Source: Blasia pusilla (Eukaryota > Marchantiophyta > Marchantiopsida > Blasiales). Taken from it: DNA of 64,000 nucleotides. Both the position numbers and the translations under genes were made by a program. How positions within the stretch are numbered: position 1 is the first letter of the stretch; the number at the start of each line of letters is the position of its first letter. Where the stretch lies: assembly GCA_050084515.1 (NCBI GenBank), contig CM114272.1, positions 41,478,001 through 41,542,000 on the forward strand. The letters are read 5' to 3'. Of this stretch, positions 22,918 through 32,111 are shown in pieces. The notes beneath the pieces were generated by a model that was not told the origin of the DNA, ran no database searches, and was given only the letters and a program-made list of their open reading frames with translations.

Positions 22918-24826
22918 TGTCATGACCATACGGATTATGTCATAGAGTATAGTGTGCTAGTAGAGGCCATACCTTATGTAGGGCCGTAGTGTCCAGGTAG
23001 AGATGTGGTTTCATACATAGGGTTGGGGGATACTCAGTTGAGGATGACTTTTCTAGTAGGGCCCGCTCTTAGGTTGGAGGATATAGTGTGGAGTGCACTC
23101 AAAGAACAGTTAGTTCTTTGAGTTGAGCTTGTTGCGTTGGGAGTTAGCCTTGGTAGTGAGTAGAGCTCTTGGCTATGGTGGTTCCCGCAAGCTTCGACTT
23201 GGATTCTCCCATCATGGAGTGGGTTTGGCTCGATTTTATGTGATTCTATATGTGTTTTATGACAGTAGGTCTTTCACGGATTTCACTCAAAGAATTAGAG
23301 TAGATCGATGGTAGCTTCGATTGTGGATCAGTAGGATCTGGTTAGGGCTGATTGTGTTCTCAACCGTGGATATTCGTGGCTTGTGGCCTATGTTGTAGGT
23401 GGGACCTGGTGCGTCATTGGTTGTGAAAGAAGCACCTTGCTGAGAAATTTTCAACGCGCTTTAGATCGCCGGATTTCATCAAGGGAGTTTGAAGTTATCA
23501 AGGATTGAATATTTTGTTTCGTGTTCGACGGTTTTCTGATGTGGAGAGCTTGGAGTGCGGAAGCTCTGTTGAAGTTCATCCAGATCGGGTGATAGGTTCC
23601 TGCTGCTACTTGTATTGTGATCTCATGTGAAGCTATCTGCTTGAGTGTGTGGAGCATTGTGGATTTCTGCGTGCATGAATCTGGGCGGAAGCGCTATCGG
23701 ATTTGCGATTCTGGAGGTGTATGGACAGCAAGTTTGTATGATTTTTAGCTCGGAGTACACAACTTTTTTGTAGCTTATTTTTTGTGGAGAGATAGCTATG
23801 GAAGTCAATTGAATTCCGGTTGAAACAGATTCAATTTTGGTCAAGGATTTGTGGAGTAATTGCTCATCAAAAATCTGCGGACTAGCTCAAGGTCTTGCTA
23901 TGGTGGACTGCAGATCGGAGGGGCTGGTTGGTTGGTGACTCGTCCGTTGTTGGAGACGCCTATCCCGTTGGGGGTGCCCTAGTTGGGCCTCTCTCCATAG
24001 CAAAGCATAGTGAAGCATGGCGAACGGGGCATGTCTCGAGCATTTTTTGGCGTTTTGACTTCAAGGCAACTCGTGGTAGCTCGGGGCGAGTGGGCGTGAG
24101 AGGCGGAGTAAGGAGCAAGGAGCAAGCAAGCAAGCAAGAAAGCAAGATTTCTTGCTTGGGCGTGAGGTAGTTTTTGCATGATTTGTGATTTGAGTGTTGC
24201 ATAACTGGTCATCCATCTTTGGGCTATTATGCCTGGAAGACGCTTAACTGTTGAGTTCTTAACTATGCCAGTGTACACAGTGGTGTAGCTCATTTGGTGT
24301 TGTTCGGAGATGTGTTAGGCGCTTTATGCATCTCAAGTTTTTGGTTGATGGACCTCTAGCGCATAGTACGGTGTAGCCTCTCCATGCAGGTGATATTTTG
24401 AGGTGTTGCGAGTCCGACTAGCACGTCATCAACCCGCGGCGGAGTAGCTATTGCGTTAGAATTGTGTGGTAGGTTCTGTGGATTTAGGGGGTGCCACCTT
24501 TGGTGGATTGTGTTACCTTGATTTCCATTTGCGATTGGAGGGTTGTCGTTGGACTTCTTGTGTTTGGATCCCCTCCATCGTTGCTTCTTGTTTGCGCGCC
24601 CATTGTTAGGGTTGACGCTGATTTCCATAGTAGTGTTACTCCTGTGTGCTACCGGTAGTGAGGCTGGAGTGATGACCAGTAGACCGTGGGAGGCTTCTTG
24701 TGGTGATGACAGGTTAGGTTGCCTACACCCATAGCTAGTAGAGCTAGAATAGTACAGCGACATTGACGTCACTTGGTTACTTAGTGGTGGTAACTTGGTG
24801 GTGGTGCGGCATGGGCCTTGGTCATC
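22918..24826 (+). other. 5' terminal block and 1.9-kb leader of the gypsy element
   Basis: The terminal block runs from TGTCATGACC to about 23,283 and recurs at 59,340-59,706. The leader to 24,826 is conserved with 59,707-61,220 but has no long shared open frame. A short GCAA/GCTT-rich stretch lies at 24,115-24,160. I found no convincing tRNA primer-binding site directly after the terminal block. Confidence 0.6.
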
Positions 24827-25974
24827 ATGGAGCTATCTGGTGGTCTGGTTGGGGATCGTGGTGCGGAAAGTGGTGGTTTTACACGGAGTGGATTGAGGTA
24901 TCGACTACCTTTTCCACTTCCAACGGTTGATGAAGAGGAGGACGAGGGTGTTCCAAACACCGAGTTTTCTATGTTGTTCTCGAGTGTTGCAACTCCATTG
25001 ATTTGGGAAATGGACGGGATATATGGGGCCATGAAGGGCCCACGACAATACTCGGGTGTAGTCGGCACCATTGAGTAGGAGGACTTCATGCATGAGTTTG
25101 ATACGTGGTGTGATATGCAGATGTTGCGGAACGCCACGTTGTTTACACCCTTCTTGGCTTAGAAGGGGTTGTTTCAGCACTTGGAGGGACCACCCATGGA
25201 TGATTACCATGAGTTTAGGAAGGACCATGTTGTTGAGATTGAGGCATGGAGACAATATTGGTCTCCAGGCTATGTGTGTATCACCCATGGTGATATTGGT
25301 AGTAGTGCTCCTACTATGACAGCCAGCCCGACGTTGAGCGGTACGAGTACGAGCCGGAGTGGGGGTACCAGTGGGGGTACTAGTGCCCCACCATCGTTCA
25401 GCCCAGTTACAGAGTTCTTCAAGAGGTTGAAGAAGAACTATCAGGGAGTGAAGACAGAGAAGTTGAGGAGTCTTCAGGAATTTGAGCGAAAGACTGGTGA
25501 GAGTCTTTGTGAGGCATACACTCATATGCGACACTTGATTTCAGTTACCCAAGGTGTGACCGAGGCTCAGGCAGTCCAGTTTGGTATGGGTTCTTGGACA
25601 GAGAGTTGCACCGTAAGGTACATGATGCTACTCTTATGAGTGATGATTCACCCACATTGACCCACGTGTTTGCTCTATCTGAGAAGATTGAGCTTAACAT
25701 GGTGAAGGAAAGAGTGGTGACATCCGCATTCAGTAGGGATACAACTACTACTTTTCATGTTCAGCACTCCACCTCACAGTCTCGTAGTAGTGGTGGTGGT
25801 AGTAGTAGTAGGAGTCTTGGGGGGTACACACAACCTCAGTCAGGTCCTAGAGGGACACTTGCGTAGAGACCATTGCCTTCATTTGTGCCCCAGCAAAGAA
25901 GGGCGATCATGTTGGACATGTGGAGGTGATCATGTTAGGAGGTTTTGTCCCCAAGAGGATGAGAGAGACGGATT
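24827..25974 (+). pseudogene. gag region of the gypsy element
   Basis: The frame starts at ATG 24,827 and reads LPTVDEEEDEGVPNTE and a capsid-like segment. TAG at 25,076 and a stop near 25,160 interrupt it, then the frame continues with PMDDYHEFRKDHVVEIEAW and a Ser/Gly/Thr linker. The Gag core is at 25,400-25,580 (YQGVKTEKLRSLQEFERK, TGESLCEAYTHM). A frameshift near 25,585 follows, then LTHVFALSEKIELNMVKERV. A first zinc knuckle (CWTCGGDHVRRFC) is near 25,910-25,950. The parallel copy at 61.2 kb has different breaks, so the intact ancestor had one Gag frame. Confidence 0.75.
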
Positions 25975-28647
25975 TTGGAGGATGGGCCTCAGTCGGCCCC
26001 AACTCAGTGTGATCATTGCGAGAGACCAGGTCATCCTCGAGAGCATTGCTTTGATCTTCATCCAGAGTTGAGATCAGGCCGCAGCCGTGGTGGAGTAGCT
26101 CCAAGAGGCCGAGGTGGTAGGGGTGGTAGAGGTGGTAGAGGTGGACCAGTGGTTGGAGAGCCTACGGTGGCTACCCCTACCACTATGACAGAGTTAGCTA
26201 TGGCTGCCAAGATTGAGCAGTTGGAGCAGAAGTTTGCTACTATGGCTGGTATCCAGCGCAGAGCAGGTTTGGGAGCAGGGGCTTCCACCTCTTATGGAGG
26301 GGATGATCTCTCTTATATGGCGAAAAGGCAAAGACAAAAGGTTGAGGCATCAACTATAGTTACGAGAGGAGCCACTCGAGCGTCAGAGCCAGGTGGTGCT
26401 ACTGTGGAGTTGGACCCACAGAGGGGTGAGGCTGGGAGGCAGGCTAGGCTTCCCCAGTCATTCTTGTTGTCTGAGGTGCTTAGGACTCCATCCATGGTTC
26501 CTACGCAGCCTATTCAGCCAACCGTGGGGACTAAGGCATCTACATCGTGTGTAGTAGACATAGATGGAGCATCCAGTGCAGTATTGCCGATGGCAACTTC
26601 AGTGTTGGGATCCCCATTGTTTTCCGCCACGGAGCTGATGGCTTTAGGAGTTGACTTAGCTCCTGTATTCCAGCTAGCAGCCACGTTGTGTGAACGTGGG
26701 GGTGTTATTGCTACACGTGTTGAGGTGGATGAGGGTGTTGCAATGGAGCGACCCTCTATGTCAGGTGTAGCATTGAGTACCAGTGCTACTTGGCAGGCAG
26801 CAACGGCGAAGATGGATGCATTACTAGTCCGGCCAGCCATTGATTGTGAGAGGCTTACACCTGGTGTATGTATGTTGGACAACCGGAGTGGGATATTCCG
26901 ATTGGTGAGCCCTACAGAACAGATGTATAGACCATATAGAGTCTTGTTAGACTCTGGTGCCCAACCTTTGATGCTGGGAAAGGCGGCATGTATTGGTTTG
27001 GATATTCGGAGATCAAAGCTTGAGCCTTGCCCATTCCAGATTCAAACATCACTTGGAGGAGCCAATGATAGGTCTCAATTCATGACACAGGAGAAGTTTT
27101 CTGTACAGTTGAGACCAGATCATGCGACTGATAGCTCCCGCTTGGGACTACCTGCAATGGTCACATCAGCAGAGTCGTACGATGTACTAGTTGGAGGAGC
27201 AGTATTGTACCCGATGGGTTTTCATATGGATTACTGGACTGAGACAGCGTCTTCTAGACCTGGTTGGCAGTACGGGGATGGACGTATGAGCCAAGTTCCT
27301 GTGAGATTTATTTATGGGGCTCGACCAGGAGGATCTTCCCCAATGGTGTTAGCATCTGTGGTTGGTTTTAGTGGAGTAGTCACTTGGCCAGGAGACTTTT
27401 TGGAGGGTAATGTTTCTGCTATGGATTCTCTTGTGCATGAGGAGGTAGAGGATATCCCTAGTTTTGCAGCAGTGGCATCCTCATTGTTGGATGTGCCACT
27501 TTGGAGTTCAGGCGGTGCACTATGGCAGGAGGCTGATCGCCTAGTACAAGAGGCTTGGTGTGAGGCTGTTATACCTCACGAGGAAGAGGAGGCCCCACGG
27601 CGAACTCCTACTTCTGGTCCAGTCGGGTTATCCCCTTTGGATACTACATCCATTGTATGGCAGTATCCGTCAGAGGGCATTTGTGTGTTAGATCTCTTTG
27701 GTGGGATTAGCACTGGTTTGGCTGCAGTGTTGCAAACCGGTATTCCTGTGCGGAGATACGTGTATATGGAGCGAGATGAGACGGCCCATAGAGTCTCATC
27801 CGGACATATTGGTCAGTTGATGCAAAGATATCCTGAGTTGTTGCCGCCATCAGCTATTCGTGGGTACCAGCGTACTTTGACGTCACACATTGCATTGTTG
27901 GGGGCGCAGGACCTTGAGAGGGTTGGTCTTGTGGATTTGGTGATTGCTAGATGGCCATGTCAAGGTCATACACGTGCTGGTCGTGGCGAGGGATTACACG
28001 ACCCTAGGTCTCGATTGTTTTGGGAGATGTTATGGGTGTTACAACATCTTCAGGTTCATCAGGCACGTGCTCTAGCTTACATTATGGAGAATGTTCCATT
28101 GTTGGGTGACACTCGGACCTGGATGATGGCGAGTGTTCATGAGGTGCGGTCTTGGATTGGACCAGCGGTGTTGTTTGATGCAGCGCGAGTTGGCTCACGT
28201 GCAGATCGTCCACGCTTGTGGTGGACAAACTTGTTGCCTAGGGAGGTTCTACGTCAAGCATATGATGCAGTGCAGCGGGATCCTTGCCTTACAGTGGATA
28301 GTATCTTGGATACTGGGCGAATTTCTCAAGTGGTGAGGGTTATTGATCGGTCACCCATGGCAGTGGTGAACCGTGTGGGCCAGCCTAGGATGGCACTACC
28401 CAAATTTTTGAGTTTTCCCGCTTCACATGCCTACAAGGAAGGTGGTCCCGGGCTTGTATGGGATTCTCATGTGCGATAGTTGGTGGAGCCTAACGCTGAT
28501 GAGAGAGAGCGTGCGATGGGATTTGCTACTGGTGTGACAGCAGTTGCTTCCATTTATGAGGCTTCACGACATCATGTGTTGGGTCAGGCCATGGACCTGA
28601 ATTATTTGACTTGGATTTTGAGTCTTGGTATGGCCGAGCAGCGTTGA
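25975..28647 (+). pseudogene. zinc knuckle - retropepsin - C5-cytosine DNA methyltransferase polyprotein
   Basis: An 834-codon open frame (25,975-28,479) starts in the Gag tail with a CCHC knuckle (C12, C15, H20, C25), then Gly/Arg repeats. A retropepsin-like site is LLDSGAQ (D326-S-G). From residue ~569 there is a C5 methyltransferase: motif I VLDLFGGISTG (571-581); motif IV WPCQG with the catalytic Cys at 662 (codon 27,958), followed by AGRGEGLHDPRSRLFWEML; motif VI ENV (705-707); motif VIII RADRPRLWWTN (742-752). TAG at 28,477-28,479 then stops the frame. The same frame continues for 55 codons with motif IX-like NADERERAMGF and motif X-like SRHHVLGQAMDLN, to TGA at 28,645. All motifs exist, but this copy would lack IX/X. 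The RS-LFWE and RPRLWWTN patterns are closest to DNMT3/DRM-type enzymes, by eye only. Confidence 0.85.
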
Positions 28648-28878
28648 CTTCGAACTATGTCTGTGGGTCTTCCACCCCTTGTGATGAGTTCGATGGCTAC
28701 CGGGATGGTAGAGGCATCGGTTGGGGGCGAGGAGAGTAGTATTTTGCATCCTTGGAGTAAATGGGATGTAATGGCTTGGCATGTGGAATTGGTTGCTCAT
28801 GCTGGTGGAGGAGTTATTTGCTCAGATGATGGTGTAGTTAAGGGTGTACCATCTTGTGAGGGGGTTGCGTAGTAGCCA

Positions 28879-30210
28879 ATGGCATCGTCCTCTCCCTCTA
28901 GTGTGCCAGTGGAGGAGAACTGGGAGCCATTACTTGGGCCCAAGCTTACAGGATGTGAGAAACGACGCTTAACACAGTTCCTACGTGCTTATAGGAGTTG
29001 TTTTGCCTTTAGCATGAAGGAGTTGGGTGATTTGGTTGGACCCGGTATACGGATTGATTTGGCTAGTGATATGCCAATCTTTCGTCGTCCCTACCGATAT
29101 AGTGATATGGAGAGGGACCTGATTCAGAGTAGGACGTTGGACCTTTTGGAGGCTAGATTAGTGGAGTTGTCGCATGGAGAGTATGCATCAGCCACTGTCA
29201 TGCCTGCTAAAAAGGATACGTATGGCAACTACACGGATAGGCGGATGTGTGGAGATTACCATCCTATCAATCGGCAAACCAAGGCCGATAGGTATGCCAT
29301 ACCTACACCTGAGGAGATATTTGATGTGGTGGGACAGGCAAAGATTTTCAATACTTTGGAGCTTCGGGCATGATACCATTAGTTGCCGATTTGGGAGAGT
29401 GACAAGGCCAAGACAACTTTTTGGGATATCAACTCTCATGGCAAGGATTGTTTGTACCAGTGGAAATTCTTACTCTTTGGGTTAAAGAATGCACCTGCCG
29501 AGTTTCAGAGAGTGATGGACAGGATCCTAGCAGGGTTGGATTTTGTTTGGTGTTATATTGATGATATCTTGGTGTTCAGTAACATGGTGGAGAAGCATCA
29601 CATACATTTGTAGATTGTGTTTGAGAAATTGAAAGCTCATGGTCTACGTTTGCATCCAAGAAAGTGTAAGTTCTTCCATGAGGATGTTGAGTACTTGGGT
29701 CATGTGATCTATCCAGGTGGTTTGGGAGTTCAACAAGCAAAGGGGAGGCTATTGCACTTATTCCGCGTCGGGTAGATGTGAGTAGAGTTCGGGCATTCAT
29801 GGGATTGGCGAACTACTATCGGAGGTATATGAAGGGATTTAGTACTATGGCAAAGCCTTTGAACCAATTGCTGAAATCAGATCAAGAGTGACACTGGGGA
29901 GATGATCAGGAAAGAGCTTTTGTGGAACTCAAGGCCCAGTTGGTGGCAGCGCCTATCTTGAGGAGACCTATCAGAGGGCGCCCATTTCAGTTACACAATG
30001 ATTGGAGTAGGTTGGGACTTGGAGCGGTGTTGACATAACATGATGATGAGCACATGGAGTTTGTGGTGGCCTATGCAAGTCGTTCGAATAATGCAGCGGA
30101 GTCACGCTATAGCTCATATGAGGGAGAGTGCTTGGGAGTAGTGTGGGCTATGGCACACTTTAGGTGTTACTTGTTTGGCACACAGTTTACCCTTGTTACT
30201 GATCACCACT
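28879..30210 (+). pseudogene. gypsy reverse transcriptase and RNase H
   Basis: The RT opens at about 28,900 (VEENWEPLLGPKL), with ELSHGEYASATVMPAKKD, MCGDYHPINRQTKADRYAIP and, after stops near 29,371 and 29,380, LFGLKNAPAEFQRVMD and the catalytic YIDDILVFS (near 29,550-29,580). The RNase H/connection (about 29,740-30,210, another frame) shows RAFMGLANYYRRYMKGFS, NDWSRLGLGAVL (the first Asp position reads Asn) and TDHH. The segment after TDHH is shortened and out of frame. At least four stops or frame changes make it inactive. Confidence 0.8.
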
Positions 30211-31833
30211 GGGGCTAGATGGCATGGCGAGGTTGATGAGGAGATGGTGCCAAGTTGGCATGCATCCGCCTTTTTATGTTGGTTAGGGGTGGACGCTAGT
30301 ATGGAGGACCACATGACATCTTACTCTAGTCAGAGGGTAGATGGCCAGCCTTTAGATCCTAAGGTTGGAGATGGTGACACGGATCAGCGTGATATTCATG
30401 ATGATGTGTTGGTGTTGGAGTTCCTACGGACCAGTAGGGTGCCAGGCATAGTGAATGCCAAGGAGCGAGACTGTGTTCTTCAATGTGCTAAGAGGTATCG
30501 ATTGGAGGGAACATATGTTCTCCGTGTGTGGGAGGATGGTAGAGTACGATTAGTGCCGCATTTGGCTCAGAGAGAGCGCATTGTGCGACATGCCCATGAG
30601 GAGTTGGGACATTTTGGGGTAAAGAGTACGTATAGCTTACTCCTTGGTCAGTATTGGTGGCGTGGCATGCATACTCAGGTGCAGCAGTTGGTGTCACATT
30701 GTATGGTTTGTGACCGGGTGAGGGCATCATTCAATGCCCCTACACCACATTTACACCCCTTGCCTATTATCGGGTTGGGTTATCGTTGGAGTGTGGACTT
30801 TGCGGGACCGTTACCGTTGATTGTACGACATTATCGATATGTGTTGGTGATGGTGGAGCACTTCTCCAAGTGGATTGAGTTGGTGGCATTACCTGACAAG
30901 GCAAGTGAGGGAACGGCGTATGCGTTTATTGATAGAGTGCTTAGTCATTTTGGTGCACGAGATGAAGTACTGACCGACCAGAGTATAGAGTTTCAAGGTG
31001 AGTTTCAGGTCTTGTGTGGCAAGGCGTTAATCAATCATCGGACCACGTCTCGAGATCATCCAGAGGCGGATGGTTTGGCTGAGCGTGTGGTTCAGACGGT
31101 GAAGAGGGCATTGTGCAAGAATGGCCTACAGAAGGGGCATCTTGGAGATTGGGATATTCAGTTGCCATGGTTAGCTATGGGGTATAGGTTCAGTCGCCAA
31201 GCATCCTTGGTTTCCTTCTCACCTTATTTTCTGTTATACGGCCGAGATCCTGACTTGCCAGTAGCACTTCGTTGGGATTCTAGTGAGGTGGTGAACCTTG
31301 ATGACCCAGAGATGTGGATGAGAGCGTGTTCTCAGCGAGCAGAGCTCTTTCGGAGAGTTATGCCAACAGCCTTTGAGAATCTTGCCATTGCTCAACACAG
31401 GGATACGTTGCGGTATGCAACCATTTGGGGTGGAGGTTATCGACCGTCAATTTGTAGGTTCCATGTGGGGGACTATGTCTATTTGCAGCAGATTGCACCG
31501 AAAACGTTGGATGTGATGGCAGGCCGCACTATTTTACGAGTGCGCAAGGTGTTAGCTTCTAGAGTTCTCATGTTGGAGGGTCGTGATGGAGTTGTTTGGA
31601 AGGACCATGTGCGTAATTGTGCGTCATGTCATCTTCCAAATGTGGATGATACTGTTGACCCAAGCTTAGCCATGATACGTGCTAGCTTGAGGTGCATGTT
31701 GTGTGGGTTTGCTGGTAACGCAGCCCGTATGTTGATGTGGGATCGGTGTTCTAGGGATTGGCACATGATGTGTTTGACTCCACGTATGGATGTTGTTCCT
31801 ACTGGAAGGTGGGTTTGTCCTCGATGTACTTAG
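30175..31833 (+). CDS. gypsy integrase with C-terminal PHD finger
   Basis: A 552-codon open frame; the integrase proper begins near 30,400. The N-terminal HHCC zinc domain is RHAHEELGHFG...HCMVC (about 30,590-30,715). The catalytic core has D in VDFAGP (about 30,793), D in VLTDQ (about 30,973) and E in DGLAERVV (31,081), the D,D-35-E arrangement. A C-terminal integrase region follows (VGDYVYLQQ). The last ~50 residues form a PHD-type finger: CMLC, MWDRC, DWHMMCLTP, VPTGRWVCPRC. One expected Cys (before DRC) is Trp. Chromoviruses place a chromodomain at this position; a PHD finger there could read histone marks (inference). The first ~70 codons are shifted RNase H remnant, so the true start is unknown. 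Confidence 0.8.
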   Translation: MAHSLPLLLITTGARWHGEVDEEMVPSWHASAFLCWLGVDASMEDHMTSYSSQRVDGQPLDPKVGDGDTDQRDIHDDVLVLEFLRTSRVPGIVNAKERDCVLQCAKRYRLEGTYVLRVWEDGRVRLVPHLAQRERIVRHAHEELGHFGVKSTYSLLLGQYWWRGMHTQVQQLVSHCMVCDRVRASFNAPTPHLHPLPIIGLGYRWSVDFAGPLPLIVRHYRYVLVMVEHFSKWIELVALPDKASEGTAYAFIDRVLSHFGARDEVLTDQSIEFQGEFQVLCGKALINHRTTSRDHPEADGLAERVVQTVKRALCKNGLQKGHLGDWDIQLPWLAMGYRFSRQASLVSFSPYFLLYGRDPDLPVALRWDSSEVVNLDDPEMWMRACSQRAELFRRVMPTAFENLAIAQHRDTLRYATIWGGGYRPSICRFHVGDYVYLQQIAPKTLDVMAGRTILRVRKVLASRVLMLEGRDGVVWKDHVRNCASCHLPNVDDTVDPSLAMIRASLRCMLCGFAGNAARMLMWDRCSRDWHMMCLTPRMDVVPTGRWVCPRCT

Positions 31834-32111
31834 GAGAGGTAGATGACTTGATCTTTGCATGATATGGATTATAGATGTGCGACTAACAATGGGGCAACCT
31901 AGCACCCGGCCTTCTGATTCGTGCACCCAAGAAGGTGTATAGTATGTAGTAGATGTATAAGGCTACTTGGGAGTTAGAGGGACCTAACCGCCAGTTAGGG
32001 GGTGAGTTGTGGTATACTTGTGTTTGTGGATGCTCTCGTCTATGTTATGTATGTATGTGAGTATGGTATGTCAGCGATGTATGTTGTATGACGATGTGGA
32101 TTCGCACGACA
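31834..32111 (+). other. 3' tail of the gypsy element
   Basis: A short purine run (AGGAGAGG, 31,831-31,838) just past the integrase stop could serve as a polypurine tract. The last ~110 bp (TTGTGGTATACTTG ... CGCACGACA) are shared with 22,806-22,915. The terminal CACGACA is nearly the inverse of the 5' TGTCATG. No TGTCATGACC block occurs here. Confidence 0.55.

Larger units (their letters stand above)
22442..32111 (+). mobile_element. Ty3/gypsy element encoding a DNA cytosine methyltransferase and a PHD-tailed integrase
   Basis: 9,670 bp bordered by the 4-bp duplication AAGT (22,438-22,441 and 32,112-32,115), inserted in a CACTA TNP2 gene. Order: a 474-bp TGTC-like...GACA block (22,442-22,915), GC, then TGTCATGACC (22,918) opening a 1.9-kb leader, Gag, protease, C5-methyltransferase, RT, RNase H, integrase, PHD finger, and a 3' tail ending CGCACGACA. 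No pair of long direct LTRs is present: the 5' block at 22,918 is not repeated at the 3' end. Stops and frameshifts in Gag, the methyltransferase, RT and RNase H mean this copy is not autonomous. A second copy starts at 59,340. Confidence 0.85.

Noticed and set aside
22918-24826. A tRNA-Met-type PBS (TGGTATCAGAGC) in the gypsy leader
   Set aside because: Looked for but not found; the only PBS-like motif in the window belongs to the other LTR element at 19.3 kb.
26058-26882. Minus-strand frames across the gypsy polyprotein
   Set aside because: Antisense shadows of the zinc knuckle and protease frame.
30488-30730. Minus-strand 80-codon frame in the integrase region
   Set aside because: Antisense to a clear HHCC zinc domain.
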